Shown here piece by piece: positions 25,105 through 34,736 of a stretch of DNA of 64,000 nt. The stretch covers positions 2,359,001 through 2,423,000 of the forward strand of contig NZ_CP107913.1 in NCBI RefSeq assembly GCF_036014115.1. Reading direction: 5' to 3'. How positions within the stretch are numbered: the stretch's first letter is position 1; each line of letters begins with the position of its first letter. The notes under the pieces were generated by a model. It was not told the DNA's origin and made no database searches. It was given only the letters and a program-made list of their open reading frames with translations. Source of the stretch: Streptomyces sp. NBC_00448. Its GTDB lineage: Bacteria > Actinomycetota > Actinomycetes > Streptomycetales > Streptomycetaceae. Made by a program: the position numbers and the translations under genes.

Positions 25105-27192
25105 GTGAGCAAGCAGCCGACGACCACAGACCTTGAGTGGAGCGATCTGGACCAGCGGGCCGTGGACACCGCCCGCGTCCTCGCGATGGATTCCGTGCAG
25201 AAGGTCGGCAACGGCCATCCTGGCACGGCGATGAGCCTGGCCCCGGCGGCCTACCTGCTGTTCCAGAAGATCATGCGGCATGACCCGGCGAACGCCGACT
25301 GGACCGGCCGCGACCGCTTCGTGCTGTCCGCCGGGCACTCCAGCATGACCCTCTACACGCAGCTCTACCTCGCCGGTTACGGCCTGGAGCTGGCCGACCT
25401 GGAGGCCCTGCGCACCTGGGGCTCCAAGACCCCCGGCCACCCGGAGTACGGCCACACCACGGGCGTGGAGACCACCACCGGCCCGCTCGGCCAGGGCGTG
25501 GCCAACGCGGTGGGCATGGCCATGGCCTCGCGTTACGAGCGCGGGCTGTTCGACCCGGACGCGCCGGTCGGCACCTCTCCCTTCGACCACACCATCTGGG
25601 CGATCGCCGGTGACGGCTGCCTGCAGGAGGGCATCTCCGCCGAGGCGTCCTCGATGGCCGGCCACCAGAAGCTCGGCAACCTGGTGCTGCTGTGGGACGA
25701 CAACCACATCTCCATCGAGGGCGACACCGAGACGGCCGTCTCCGAGGACACCGTCAAGCGGTACGAGGCATACGGCTGGCACGTCCAGCGGGTGGCCCCG
25801 AAGGAGAACGGCGACCTCGACGTGCACGCGCTGCACGCCGCGCTGCTGGCCGCCAAGGCCGAGACGGAGCGGCCGTCGTTCGTCGCGGTCCGTTCGATCA
25901 TCGGCTGGCCCGCGCCCACCAAGCAGAACACCGGCGCCGCGCACGGCTCGGCCCTCGGTGAGGACGAAGTGCGGGCCACCAAGGAGGTGCTGGGCTTCGA
26001 CCCGGACAAGCACTTCGACGTGGCCGACGACGTGATCACCCACACCCGCGCGGTCGGCGACCGCGGCCGCGACACGCGCGCGCAGTGGGAGAAGTCCTTC
26101 GCCGCCTGGCGCACCGCGAACCCGCAGCGCGCCGAGCTGTTCGACCGGATCGACGCGGCCGAGCTGCCGGAGGGCTGGCAGGAGCAGCTGCCGGAGTTCG
26201 AGGCCGGCGCCTCGCTGGCCACCCGCGCCGCCTCGGGCAAGGTCCTGGAGGCGCTGGGCTCGGTGATCCCCGAGCTGTGGGGCGGCTCCGCGGACCTCGC
26301 CGGGTCGAACAACACCACCATCGACAAGAACTCGTCGTTCCTCCCGGTCGGCAACCCGCTGCCCGGCGCGGACCCGTACGGCCGGACCGTGCACTTCGGC
26401 ATCCGCGAGCACTCCATGGCCGCGGAGATGAACGGCATCACGCTGCACGGCAACACCCGTGTCTACGGCGGCACGTTCCTCGTCTTCTCCGACTACATGC
26501 GCAACGCCGTCCGGCTGTCCGCGCTGATGCACGTGCCGGTGACGTACGTGTGGACGCACGACTCGATCGGCGTCGGCGAGGACGGCCCGACCCACCAGCC
26601 GGTGGAGCACCTGGCCTCGCTGCGCGCCATCCCGGGGCTGAACGTGGTGCGCCCCGCGGATGCCAACGAGACGGCGATCGCCTGGCGCGAGATCCAGAAG
26701 CGCTGGACCAAGGAGATCGGCAAGGGCGCCCCGCACGGCCTGGCGCTGACCCGGCAGGGCGTGCCGACCTACCCGGTCCACGAGGACACCGCCCGCGGTG
26801 GATACGTCATGTTCGAGGCCGAGGGCGGCCCCGCGCAGGTGATCCTGATCGGCACCGGCTCCGAGGTGCAGCTCGCGGTGGGCGCGCGCGAGGAGCTGCA
26901 GGCCGCGGGCATCCCGACCCGGGTGGTCTCGATGCCGTGCGTGGAGTGGTTCGAGGAGCAGGACGCGGCGTACCGCGAGAGTGTGCTGCCGTCCTCGGTG
27001 AAGGCGCGGGTCGCCGTCGAGGCCGGCATCGGCCTCACCTGGTACCGCTACGTGGGAGACGCCGGCCGAATCGTCAGCATCGAGCACTACGGTGCCTCGG
27101 CCGACGGCAAGCTGCTCTTCCGCGAGTTCGGTTTCACCGCGGAGGCGGTGGCCGCCGCGGCCCGGGAATCTCTCGCCGCCGCAGACCGCTGA
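25105..27192 (+). CDS. tkt: transketolase
   Basis: 695 aa from the GTG at 25105, with GGAGAGGAG upstream. It moves two-carbon units between sugar phosphates in the non-oxidative pentose phosphate pathway, using thiamine diphosphate. Seen: [14 protein letters not shown] (phosphate/TPP His), the TPP motif [19 protein letters not shown]...LLWDDNHIS, the catalytic region [15 protein letters not shown] with Glu activating [22 protein letters not shown] and the C-terminal domain ending in FGFTAEAV. First gene of tkt-tal-zwf-opcA-pgl, which together turn glucose 6-phosphate into NADPH and pentoses. Confidence 0.97.
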   Translation: MSKQPTTTDLEWSDLDQRAVDTARVLAMDSVQKVGNGHPGTAMSLAPAAYLLFQKIMRHDPANADWTGRDRFVLSAGHSSMTLYTQLYLAGYGLELADLEALRTWGSKTPGHPEYGHTTGVETTTGPLGQGVANAVGMAMASRYERGLFDPDAPVGTSPFDHTIWAIAGDGCLQEGISAEASSMAGHQKLGNLVLLWDDNHISIEGDTETAVSEDTVKRYEAYGWHVQRVAPKENGDLDVHALHAALLAAKAETERPSFVAVRSIIGWPAPTKQNTGAAHGSALGEDEVRATKEVLGFDPDKHFDVADDVITHTRAVGDRGRDTRAQWEKSFAAWRTANPQRAELFDRIDAAELPEGWQEQLPEFEAGASLATRAASGKVLEALGSVIPELWGGSADLAGSNNTTIDKNSSFLPVGNPLPGADPYGRTVHFGIREHSMAAEMNGITLHGNTRVYGGTFLVFSDYMRNAVRLSALMHVPVTYVWTHDSIGVGEDGPTHQPVEHLASLRAIPGLNVVRPADANETAIAWREIQKRWTKEIGKGAPHGLALTRQGVPTYPVHEDTARGGYVMFEAEGGPAQVILIGTGSEVQLAVGAREELQAAGIPTRVVSMPCVEWFEEQDAAYRESVLPSSVKARVAVEAGIGLTWYRYVGDAGRIVSIEHYGASADGKLLFREFGFTAEAVAAAARESLAAADR

Positions 27193-27227
27193 CGCTGGTA
27201 CACGACATTTCAGGAGATGCAATTCCC

Positions 27228-28346
27228 ATGACAGACGCACTCAAGCGCCTCTCCGACGAAGGCGTCGCGATCTGGTTGGACGACCTGTCGCGCAAGCGCA
27301 TCACGTCCGGCAACCTGGCCGAACTCATCGACCAGCAGCACGTGGTGGGTGTCACCACCAACCCGTCGATCTTCCAGAAGGCCATCTCCCAGGGCGACGG
27401 ATACGACGGACAGCTGAAGGACCTCGCGGCGCGGAAGCTGACCGTCGAGGAGGCACTGCGGATGATCACCACCGCGGATGTCCGCGACGCCGCCGACATC
27501 CTGCGTCCGGTCTACGACGCCAGCAACCACCAGGACGGCCGGGTGTCCATCGAGGTGGACCCGCGGCTGGCGCACAACACGGTGGCCACGATCGCCGAGG
27601 CCAAGCAGCTGGCCTGGCTGGTCGACCGCCCGAACACCCTGATCAAGATCCCCGCGACCAAGGCCGGGCTGCCGGCGATCACCGAGGTGATCGGCAAGGG
27701 CATCAGCGTCAACGTCACGCTGATCTTCTCGCTGGAGCGGTACCGCGCGGTGATGGACGCCTACCTGTCCGGTCTGGAGAAGGCCAAGGCCGCCGGCCTG
27801 GACCTCGCCGAGATCCACTCCGTCGCGTCGTTCTTCGTCTCCCGCGTGGACACCGAGATCGACAAGCGGCTGGAGAAGATCGGCTCCGACCAGGCCAAGG
27901 CGCTCAAGGGCAAGGCCGCCGTGGCCAACGCGCGGCTGGCCTACCAGGCGTACGAAGAGGTCTTCGGCACCGACCGCTGGGCCGCCCTGGAGCGGGCCGG
28001 CGCCAACAAGCAGCGCCCGCTGTGGGCCTCCACCGGTGTGAAGGACCCCGCCTACTCCGACACGCTGTACGTCACGGAGCTGGTCGCGCCGAACACCGTG
28101 AACACCATGCCCGAGGCCACGCTGGAGGCGACCGCGGACCACGGCGAGGTCACCGGCGACACCGTCCGAGGCGGTTACGCGCAGGCGCAGGCCGACATCG
28201 ACGCGCTCGCCACGGTCGGCGTGTCGTACGACGACGTGGTGCAGGTACTGGAGGACGAGGGCGTCGAGAAGTTCGAGGCGGCCTGGAACGAACTCCTGGA
28301 CTCCACCAAGGCCGAACTCGAGCGGCTCGCCCCTTCGGAGGCGTGA
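27228..28346 (+). CDS. tal: transaldolase
   Basis: 372 aa, ATG at 27228 with AGGAGA 10 nt upstream. It transfers a dihydroxyacetone unit in the pentose phosphate pathway through a Schiff base. [15 protein letters not shown] is the N-terminal family motif, and the base-forming lysine is in [14 protein letters not shown]. The [11 protein letters not shown] stretch and [11 protein letters not shown]...NTVNTMPE are also conserved. The length fits the larger actinobacterial TalB-like subfamily. Separated from tkt by 35 nt and from zwf by 1 nt. Confidence 0.96.
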   Translation: MTDALKRLSDEGVAIWLDDLSRKRITSGNLAELIDQQHVVGVTTNPSIFQKAISQGDGYDGQLKDLAARKLTVEEALRMITTADVRDAADILRPVYDASNHQDGRVSIEVDPRLAHNTVATIAEAKQLAWLVDRPNTLIKIPATKAGLPAITEVIGKGISVNVTLIFSLERYRAVMDAYLSGLEKAKAAGLDLAEIHSVASFFVSRVDTEIDKRLEKIGSDQAKALKGKAAVANARLAYQAYEEVFGTDRWAALERAGANKQRPLWASTGVKDPAYSDTLYVTELVAPNTVNTMPEATLEATADHGEVTGDTVRGGYAQAQADIDALATVGVSYDDVVQVLEDEGVEKFEAAWNELLDSTKAELERLAPSEA

Positions 28347-28347
28347 G

Positions 28348-29892
28348 GTGACATCCGAGGACGAGAAGCTGACGGTGGGCAATCCGCTGCGTGACCCGCT
28401 CGACCGGCGGCTGCCGCGGATCGCCGGGCCGTCCGGCCTGGTGATCTTCGGGGTCACCGGCGACCTGTCCCGCAAGAAGCTGATGCCGGCGGTGTACGAC
28501 CTGGCCAACCGCGGTCTGCTGCCGCCGGGCTTCGCGCTGGTCGGGTTCGCCCGCCGCCAGTGGGAGAACGAGGACTTCGCGCAGGAGGTGCACGACGCGG
28601 TCAAGGAGCACGCCCGCACCCCCTTCCGCGAGGAGGTCTGGCAGCAGCTCGCCGAGGGCTGCCGCTTCGTCCAGGGCAACTTCGACGACGACAAGGCCTT
28701 CGAGCAGCTCAAGTCGACCATCGAGGACCTGGACAAGGCCCGCGGCACCGGCGGCAACTTCGCCTTCTACCTGTCCGTGCCGCCGAAGTTCTTCCCGAAC
28801 GTGGTGCAGCAGCTGAAGAAGCACGGCCTGTCGCAGGGCACCGGCGACTCGTGGCGGCGCGCGGTGATCGAGAAGCCGTTCGGCCACGACCTGGCCAGTG
28901 CCCAGCAGCTCAACCAGATCGTGCACGACGTCTTCCCGCCCAACGAGGTCTTCCGGATCGACCACTACCTGGGCAAGGAGACCGTCCAGAACATCCTGGC
29001 GCTGCGCTTCGCCAACACCATGTACGAGCCGATCTGGAACCGGTCCTACGTCGACCACGTGCAGATCACCATGGCCGAGGACATCGGGATCGGCGGCCGG
29101 GCCGGGTACTACGACGGCATCGGCGCCGCGCGCGACGTCATCCAGAACCACCTGCTGCAGCTGCTGGCGCTGACCGCGATGGAGGAGCCCGGCTCCTTCC
29201 ACCCCAAGGCGCTCACCGCGGAGAAGCTGAAGGTGCTCGGCGCGGTCGTGCTCCCCGACGACCTGGGCAAGTACACCGTGCGCGGCCAGTACGCACACGC
29301 CTGGCAGGGCGGCGAGGAGGTGCTCGGGTACCTGGAGGAGGACGGCATCGACCCCAAGTCCAAGACCGACACCTACGCCGCGGTGAAGCTGGAGATCAAC
29401 AACCGCCGGTGGGCGGGTGTGCCGTTCTACCTGCGCACCGGCAAGCGGCTCGGCCGCCGCGTCACCGAGATCGCGGTGGTCTTCAAGCGGGCCCCCTACC
29501 TGCCGTTCGAGTCCGGCGCCACCGAGGAGCTGGGCGAGAACGCGCTGGTCATCCGGGTCCAGCCGGACGAAGGCGTGACCGTGCGGTTCGGCTCCAAGGT
29601 GCCGGGCACCTCCACCGAGGTGCGGGACGTCACGATGGACTTCGCCTACGGCGAGTCGTTCACCGAGTCCAGCCCGGAGGCGTACGAACGGCTCATCCTG
29701 GACGTGCTGCTCGGTGACGCGAACCTCTTCCCGCGGCACCAGGAGGTCGAGCTGTCCTGGACCATCCTCGACCCCATCGAGCAGTACTGGGACAGGCACG
29801 GCAAGCCGGCGCAGTACGCGTCCGGCACCTGGGGCCCGACCGAGGCGGACGAGATGCTCGCACAAGACGGCAGGAGCTGGCGCAGGCCATGA
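28348..29892 (+). CDS. zwf: glucose-6-phosphate 1-dehydrogenase
   Basis: 514 aa from the GTG at 28348, 1 nt after tal. It oxidises glucose 6-phosphate to 6-phosphogluconolactone, the main NADPH-yielding step. Rossmann motif GVTGDLSRKKLMPAVYDL near residue 33, EKPFGHDL, the substrate-binding RIDHYLGKETVQNILALRFAN and later EGVTVRFGSKVPG. The product is used by the next two genes: OpcA (activator/assembly) and Pgl (lactonase). Overlaps opcA by 4 nt. Confidence 0.97.
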   Translation: MTSEDEKLTVGNPLRDPLDRRLPRIAGPSGLVIFGVTGDLSRKKLMPAVYDLANRGLLPPGFALVGFARRQWENEDFAQEVHDAVKEHARTPFREEVWQQLAEGCRFVQGNFDDDKAFEQLKSTIEDLDKARGTGGNFAFYLSVPPKFFPNVVQQLKKHGLSQGTGDSWRRAVIEKPFGHDLASAQQLNQIVHDVFPPNEVFRIDHYLGKETVQNILALRFANTMYEPIWNRSYVDHVQITMAEDIGIGGRAGYYDGIGAARDVIQNHLLQLLALTAMEEPGSFHPKALTAEKLKVLGAVVLPDDLGKYTVRGQYAHAWQGGEEVLGYLEEDGIDPKSKTDTYAAVKLEINNRRWAGVPFYLRTGKRLGRRVTEIAVVFKRAPYLPFESGATEELGENALVIRVQPDEGVTVRFGSKVPGTSTEVRDVTMDFAYGESFTESSPEAYERLILDVLLGDANLFPRHQEVELSWTILDPIEQYWDRHGKPAQYASGTWGPTEADEMLAQDGRSWRRP

Positions 29893-30968
29893 AGATCGAT
29901 CTGACGGACACCACGTCCTCGAAGATCAACGCCGGGCTGATCCAGGCCCGGCGGGCGATCGGCACCCCAGCGGTCGGCATGGTGCTGACGCTGGTCATCG
30001 TCACCGACGAGGGCAGCGCCTACGACGCGTTGAAGGCCGCGCACGAGGCGTCCAAGGAGCACCCCTCCCGGATACTGGTCGTCATCAAGCGGCCCGGGCG
30101 CTCGCCGCGGGACCGGGCGCTGGCCCGGCTGGACGCCGAGGTCGTGGTCGGCGACGAGGCGGGCACCGGCGAGACCGTGGTGCTGCGTATGCACGGCGAG
30201 CTGGCCAACCACGCCGAGTCGGTGGTCCTGCCGCTGCTGCTGCCGGACGCCCCCGCGGTGTGCTGGTGGCCGGACAAGGCCCCGGAGAACGCCTCGGAGG
30301 ACCCGCTGGGCCGGCTGGCGGCGCGCCGGATCACCGACTCGGCGGCCGCCGAGGACCCGGTGGGCTCGCTCGGGCTGCGGGCGAAGACGTACGCACCCGG
30401 TGACACCGACCTGGCCTGGACCCGGATCACCCCATGGCGCTCGATGCTGGCCGCCGCTCTCGACCAGCGGCACGGCAAGATCGAGAGTGCCTCGGTGGAG
30501 GGTGAGGCGTACAACCCGAGCGCCGAACTGCTGGTGCTGTGGCTGGCGGACCGGCTCGGTGTGCCGGTGGAGCGCAAGGTCAGCAACGGCCCCGGGCTGA
30601 CCGCGGTGCGGCTGGCCACCTCCGACGGCGACATCTGCCTGGACCGGCCCGAGGGCGGGCTGGCCGAACTGGCGGTGCCGGGGCAGCCCGACCGCCATGT
30701 GGCGCTCAAGCGCCGGGAGACCTCGGAGCTGATCGCCGAGGAGCTGCGCAGGCTCGACCCGGACGACATATACCGCGCCACCGTGAAGTTCGGCGAGCGA
30801 CAGCTGCTGAACTCCGACGGGATCGCGCGCGCGGCCGGGTCCACCGGGTCCAACGGGTCCGCCGGGTCCAACGGGTCGGGAGCCAAGGCCGAGGGCGCGG
30901 CGAAGGCGACGCCGGCGAAGAAGGCCGCTTCCGGCTCGGGCTCCGGCAAGGCGGCGGCGGAGAAGTGA
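29889..30968 (+). CDS. opcA: OpcA, glucose-6-phosphate dehydrogenase assembly protein, with repeat-built tail
   Basis: 359 aa, ATG overlapping the zwf stop. OpcA supports the activity and oligomer state of actinobacterial and cyanobacterial G6PDH. Typical sequences: VGMVLTLVIVTDEGSAYDAL, HPSRILVVIKRP, SVVLPLLLPDAPAVCWWPDKAP, RRITDSAAAEDP and TPWRSMLAAALDQ. The last ~45 residues, after YRATVKFGERQLLNSDGIARAAG, are a Gly-Ser-x and Lys/Ala tail made by a 9-bp tandem repeat (30837-30881); this part is not conserved in the family as I know it. Confidence 0.93.
   Translation: MKIDLTDTTSSKINAGLIQARRAIGTPAVGMVLTLVIVTDEGSAYDALKAAHEASKEHPSRILVVIKRPGRSPRDRALARLDAEVVVGDEAGTGETVVLRMHGELANHAESVVLPLLLPDAPAVCWWPDKAPENASEDPLGRLAARRITDSAAAEDPVGSLGLRAKTYAPGDTDLAWTRITPWRSMLAAALDQRHGKIESASVEGEAYNPSAELLVLWLADRLGVPVERKVSNGPGLTAVRLATSDGDICLDRPEGGLAELAVPGQPDRHVALKRRETSELIAEELRRLDPDDIYRATVKFGERQLLNSDGIARAAGSTGSNGSAGSNGSGAKAEGAAKATPAKKAASGSGSGKAAAEK
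30837..30881 (+). repeat. 9-bp tandem repeat coding for (Gly-Ser-x)5 in OpcA
   Basis: Five copies of GGGTCCxxC (ACC, AAC, GCC, AAC and a degenerate last) in frame, giving GST-GSN-GSA-GSN-GSG. A slippage-type expansion in the disordered tail. Confidence 0.8.
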
Positions 30969-31747
30969 GTACGCCGCAGGTGGTCGTCCACCGGGACAAG
31001 GAGTTGATGGCGCGGGCCGCGGCGGCCAGGCTGATCACGAAGATCGTGGACGCCCAGGCCGCCCGTGGCTCCGCCTCGGTGGTGCTCACCGGCGGGCGGA
31101 ACGGCAACGGGCTGCTGGCCGCGCTCGCCGAGGCCCCGGCGCGTGACGCCGTGGACTGGGCGCGGCTGGACCTGTGGTGGGGCGACGAGCGGTTCCTCCC
31201 CGAGGGGGACCCGGAGCGCAACTACACGCAGGCCCGGGAGGCGCTGCTGGACTCGGTGCCGCTCGATCCGGCCCGGGTGCACCCGATGGCGCCGTCCGAC
31301 GGCGCCTACGAGTCCGACGTGGAGGCCGCCGCGGCGGCCTACGCGACGGAGCTGGCCGCCGCGGCCGGGCCGGAGGACCACGCCCGGGTGCCGTCGTTCG
31401 ACGTCCTCATGCTGGGCGTCGGCCCGGACACCCATGTGGCCTCGCTCTTCCCGGAGCACCCCGGCACCCGGGAGACCGTCCGCACCGTGATCGGTGTGCA
31501 CGGCTCGCCCAAGCCGCCGCCGACCCGGATCTCGCTGACCTTCCCGGCGATCCGCTCGGCCCGGGAGGTGTGGCTGCTCGCCGCGGGCGAGGACAAGGCG
31601 GGCGCGGTCGCGGTCGCACTGTCCTCGCCGGGCGAGGTCCAGGCACCCGCCTCGGGCGCCCACGGCCGGGCCCGCACGCTGTGGCTGCTGGACCGCGCGG
31701 CGGCCGCGAAGATCCCCGCCGAGCTGTATCCGGCGGCCTCGTCGTAG
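30965..31747 (+). CDS. pgl: 6-phosphogluconolactonase
   Basis: 260 aa from the GTG at 30965, overlapping the opcA stop (GTGA). It hydrolyses 6-phosphogluconolactone to 6-phosphogluconate. NagB/Pgl-fold motifs: VVLTGGRNGNGLL, LDLWWGDERFLPEGDPERNY, the loop VLMLGVGPDTHVASLFPEHP (the His is catalytic in the family) and PPPTRISLTFPAIRSAREVWLLAAG. TGGRNG replaces the more usual TGGST in the phosphate loop. Last gene of the pentose-phosphate operon, followed by a hairpin. Confidence 0.94.
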   Translation: MSTPQVVVHRDKELMARAAAARLITKIVDAQAARGSASVVLTGGRNGNGLLAALAEAPARDAVDWARLDLWWGDERFLPEGDPERNYTQAREALLDSVPLDPARVHPMAPSDGAYESDVEAAAAAYATELAAAAGPEDHARVPSFDVLMLGVGPDTHVASLFPEHPGTRETVRTVIGVHGSPKPPPTRISLTFPAIRSAREVWLLAAGEDKAGAVAVALSSPGEVQAPASGAHGRARTLWLLDRAAAAKIPAELYPAASS

Positions 31748-31774
31748 CGGCGGCGCCGTCGGCAGATCGACGGA

Positions 31775-31805
31775 GGGGGCCCGGAATCATGGATTCCGGT
31801 CCCCC
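31775..31805. terminator. hairpin between pgl and pgi
   Basis: 14-bp arms (31775-31788 and 31792-31805) with one mismatch and a 3-nt loop, followed by TT on the plus strand. Serves the rightward pentose-phosphate operon and perhaps also pgi. Confidence 0.7.
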
Positions 31806-31844
31806 TTCGTGGTGTCGCGGCCAGGCCGGGCGGCCACCTCGGGC

Positions 31845-31904
31845 TCAGCCGCCTCCGGCTCAGCCGCGTCCGCTTCAGCCGCCGCGGGCTCAGCGGCCGC
31901 GCAG
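31845..31904. repeat. 15-bp tandem repeat giving four in-frame stop codons after pgi
   Basis: Four units beginning TCAGCCGC at 31845, 31860, 31875 and 31890, exactly 15 bp apart. Read leftward each unit gives TGA in the pgi frame, so three reserve stops follow the real one at 31890-31892. Confidence 0.75.
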
Positions 31905-33548
31905 CTCGCGGTACTTCGCCACGAGCGCCTTCGTGGACGGGTCCAGGCCCGGCACGTCGGCGCCCTCGGTGAGCGCGGGCTCGACGCGCTTGGCCAGCAC
32001 CTTGCCGAGCTCGACGCCCCACTGGTCGAAGGAGTCGATGTTCCACACCGCGCCCTGGACGAACACCTTGTGCTCGTAGAGCGCGATGAGCTGGCCGAGC
32101 ACGGACGGGGTCAGCTCGGTGGCGAGGATGGTGCTGGTGGGGTGGTTGCCGCGGAAGGTCTTGTGCGGCACCAGTTCCTCGGGCACCCCTTCGGCGCGGA
32201 CCTCGTCCGGGGTCTTGCCGAACGCCAGCGCCTGCGTCTGCGCGAAGAAGTTCGCCATCAGCAGGTCGTGCTGCCCGGCGAGCGGGCCGAGTTCGGGCAG
32301 CGGCCGGGCGAAGCCGATGAAGTCGGCGGGCACGAGCTTGGTGCCCTGGTGCAGCAACTGGTAGTACGCGTGCTGACCGTTGGTGCCCGGGGTGCCCCAG
32401 ACCACCGGGCCGGTCTGCCAGTCCACCGGGTTGCCCTCGCGGTCCACGGACTTGCCGTTGGACTCCATGTCGAGCTGCTGGAGGTAGGCGGTGAACCGGC
32501 TCAGGTAGTGGCTGTAGGGCAGCACCGCGTGCGCCTGCGCGTCGTGGAAGTTGCCGTACCAGATGCCGAGCAGGCCGAGCAGCAGCGGGACGTTCCGCTC
32601 GGGGGGCGCGGTCCTGAAGTGCTCGTCGACCAGGTGGAAGCCGGCCAGCATGCTCCGGAAGGCCTCGGCGCCGATCGCGATCATCAGGGACAGGCCGATC
32701 GCGGAGTCGTACGAGTAGCGGCCGCCGACCCAGTCCCAGAACTCGAACATGTTCTGCGTGTCGATGCCGAACTCCGCGACCTTCTCCGCGTTCGTGGACA
32801 GCGCCACGAAGTGCTTGGCCACCGCCTCGTCGCCGGCCCCGAGTTCGCCGAGCAGCCACTGCCGGGCGGACGTCGCGTTGGTGATGGTCTCGATGGTGGT
32901 GAAGGTCTTGGAGGCGACGATGAACAGCGTCTCCGCGGCGTCCAGGTCACGCACGGCCTCGTGCAGGTCGGCGCCGTCCACGTTGGAGACGAAACGGACC
33001 GTCAGGTCGCGGTCGGCGTAGGAGCGCAGCACCTCGTAGGCCATGGCCGGACCGAGGTCGGAGCCGCCGATGCCGATGTTGACGACGTTCTTGATCCGCT
33101 TGCCGGTGTGGCCGGTCCACTCGCCCGAGCGGACCCGGTCGGCGAAGACCGTCATCTTGTAGAGCACGGCGTGCACGGCCGGTACGACGTTCTGCCCGTC
33201 CACCGCGATCGTCGCGGACTGCGGGGCGCGCAGGGCCGTGTGCAGCACCGCGCGGTCCTCGGTGACGTTGATCCGCTCGCCGGCGAACATGGCGTCCCGC
33301 AGCTCGAACACCCCGGTGGCCGCGGCCAGTTCCCGCAGCAGCCGGAGGGTCTCGTCGGTGATGAGCTGCTTGGAGTAGTCCAGGTGGAGGTCGCCGACCT
33401 GGAGGGTGTAGCGGCTGCCCCGGTCGGGGTCGCGGTCAAAAAGGTCCCGCAGATGGGTGCCGGACAGCTCCTCGCTGTGCTTGGCGAGTGCGTGCCACTC
33501 GGGGCGCTGGTCGAGCCGGGGGGTGCCCTGCGCGTTCGTTTCGGACAT
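31890..33548 (-). CDS. pgi: glucose-6-phosphate isomerase
   Basis: 552 aa from the ATG at 33548 with GGAG upstream. Interconverts glucose and fructose 6-phosphates and so feeds the pentose-phosphate operon facing it. Family motifs: [20 protein letters not shown] (sugar phosphate loop), [52 protein letters not shown] and [16 protein letters not shown], the last carrying the active-site lysine/glutamine pattern. Stop codon is the first of a 15-bp tandem repeat array. Confidence 0.97.
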   Translation of the reverse strand: MSETNAQGTPRLDQRPEWHALAKHSEELSGTHLRDLFDRDPDRGSRYTLQVGDLHLDYSKQLITDETLRLLRELAAATGVFELRDAMFAGERINVTEDRAVLHTALRAPQSATIAVDGQNVVPAVHAVLYKMTVFADRVRSGEWTGHTGKRIKNVVNIGIGGSDLGPAMAYEVLRSYADRDLTVRFVSNVDGADLHEAVRDLDAAETLFIVASKTFTTIETITNATSARQWLLGELGAGDEAVAKHFVALSTNAEKVAEFGIDTQNMFEFWDWVGGRYSYDSAIGLSLMIAIGAEAFRSMLAGFHLVDEHFRTAPPERNVPLLLGLLGIWYGNFHDAQAHAVLPYSHYLSRFTAYLQQLDMESNGKSVDREGNPVDWQTGPVVWGTPGTNGQHAYYQLLHQGTKLVPADFIGFARPLPELGPLAGQHDLLMANFFAQTQALAFGKTPDEVRAEGVPEELVPHKTFRGNHPTSTILATELTPSVLGQLIALYEHKVFVQGAVWNIDSFDQWGVELGKVLAKRVEPALTEGADVPGLDPSTKALVAKYRELRGR

Positions 33549-33751
33549 CAGTCCACTTCTCCTCGTCCTCGCTGCGACACCCAAACTAATTGATGGCACG
33601 CCAGAACGAGATCCGGCACCCGGGCGCGCCGCCCACCGGCCGCTTCGCCGTCACCGGACCGCCGGTGAACCGGGGCCGAACCAGGACCGGACCGCGGATG
33701 AAGGGTCGCCCGTCCGCCGCCGGACCACCGGCGAACGGCCCTGGGGCCGCC

Positions 33752-33784
33752 GCCGGTTCGCGGCCGGTTCGGGGCCGGTTCGGG
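33752..33784. repeat. 11-bp tandem repeat
   Basis: Three copies of GCCGGTTCGGG (first with a change) in the 245-bp gap between the pgi start and the SIS gene stop. Nothing else recognisable is seen in that gap apart from the pgi ribosome site. Confidence 0.7.
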
Positions 33785-33793
33785 GCCGGGCGG

Positions 33794-34558
33794 TCAGAAA
33801 CCGCCGCGGTGGATACGGCCCGCGTACCGCTCCTCCAGCACCTTGTTCCGCTCGTGGCCGCCGGGGAGGTTCGCGGAGATGTAGATCGGCGCGTCGTGGC
33901 CCTCCGCGCCCAGCAGGCCGACGGCCTCGGCGACGGCCATCTGCACCAGCAGCGCCGAGGTGATCGTGGACACCCCGCCTAGGGCGCCGCCACCCGGCAG
34001 CGGCAGCAGCGCGTCGCCGGCGGGAGCGCAGTTGTCCAGTACGGCGTCCGCGAGGTCGGCCAGCCGCTTGCCGCTGGAGTGCAGGGCCGGCACCGCGCGG
34101 GTGTGGGTGAGCGAGGTGAGCGCGATCAGCGGGTGGCCGGCCTCCTTCACGTGCAGCGCCATGTCGACGATCGAGTTGTTGACGCCGGAGTTGGAGACGA
34201 TCACGAACACGTCCTGCGGACGCGGCGTGGCCAGTTCGTACAGCCGCCGGGCCAGGCCGGGGGAGCGCTCCAGCAGCGGGTCGGCGAGCACCGCGCGGTC
34301 CTCGCCGCCGCGCAGCACCAGGTCGGACAGGCCGATCCGGTTGGTGGGGATCAGGCCGCCGGCCCGGCCGACCAGTTCCATGACGGTGGCCTGCGAGTGG
34401 CCGGTGCCGAAGCCGTGGATCACGCCGTCGGCGGCCACGCAGTCCGCGAGGAGCCGGGCGGCGGCCGCCACGGTCTCCTTGTTCGCGCCGATCGCCCGCT
34501 CCACCGCCGCGCGGCCCTCGTCGGCGAACGTCGCGGCGCTGATCTGTCCCTCGGCCAT
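33794..34558 (-). CDS. SIS-domain phosphosugar protein, UPF0309/NagS-like
   Basis: 254 aa, ATG at 34558 with AGGGGA upstream. A single SIS fold: GVIHGFGTGHSQATVMELVGRAGGLIP, then VFVIVSNSGVNNSIVDMALHVKEAGHPLIALTS with the phosphate-binding Ser/Asn loop, and GGVSTITSALLVQMAVAEAVGLL. This matches the UPF0309 family; to my knowledge the S. coelicolor member (NagS) was reported as an N-acetylglucosamine-6-phosphate dehydratase linked to amino-sugar toxicity. Here the kinase that could supply such a substrate is the upstream neighbour. The exact reaction is inferred. Confidence 0.8.
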   Translation of the reverse strand: MAEGQISAATFADEGRAAVERAIGANKETVAAAARLLADCVAADGVIHGFGTGHSQATVMELVGRAGGLIPTNRIGLSDLVLRGGEDRAVLADPLLERSPGLARRLYELATPRPQDVFVIVSNSGVNNSIVDMALHVKEAGHPLIALTSLTHTRAVPALHSSGKRLADLADAVLDNCAPAGDALLPLPGGGALGGVSTITSALLVQMAVAEAVGLLGAEGHDAPIYISANLPGGHERNKVLEERYAGRIHRGGF

Positions 34559-34626
34559 GCCCGGGTCCCCTTTGCGGAAGTCCTGCTGCTGGAGCTCTGC
34601 GGATGTACGGATGCGATTCCGGTTGA

Positions 34627-34643
34627 TTGAACCAACCGTTCAA
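34627..34643. promoter_or_regulatory. perfect palindrome TTGAAC-N5-GTTCAA before the SIS gene
   Basis: Arms 34627-34632 and 34638-34643, ~70 bp upstream of the SIS-gene ATG. It is a candidate operator, possibly for the RpiR-family protein encoded at 35989; its half TGAA/TTCA also occurs in the kinase-regulator intergenic region. Confidence 0.45.
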
Positions 34644-34736
34644 TACGTCGATGAAACATTGAGCCACCATCGCCCGTCAAGACACCCGGGTGCCGGATGC
34701 TCCGCCGCTCACCGCGAACCGCCCGAATCTCCCGAT

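Noticed and set aside
33590-33982. Small plus-strand frame (130 aa) after the pgi start
   Set aside because: Covers an 11-bp tandem repeat and the 3' end of the SIS gene; no ribosome site or motif.
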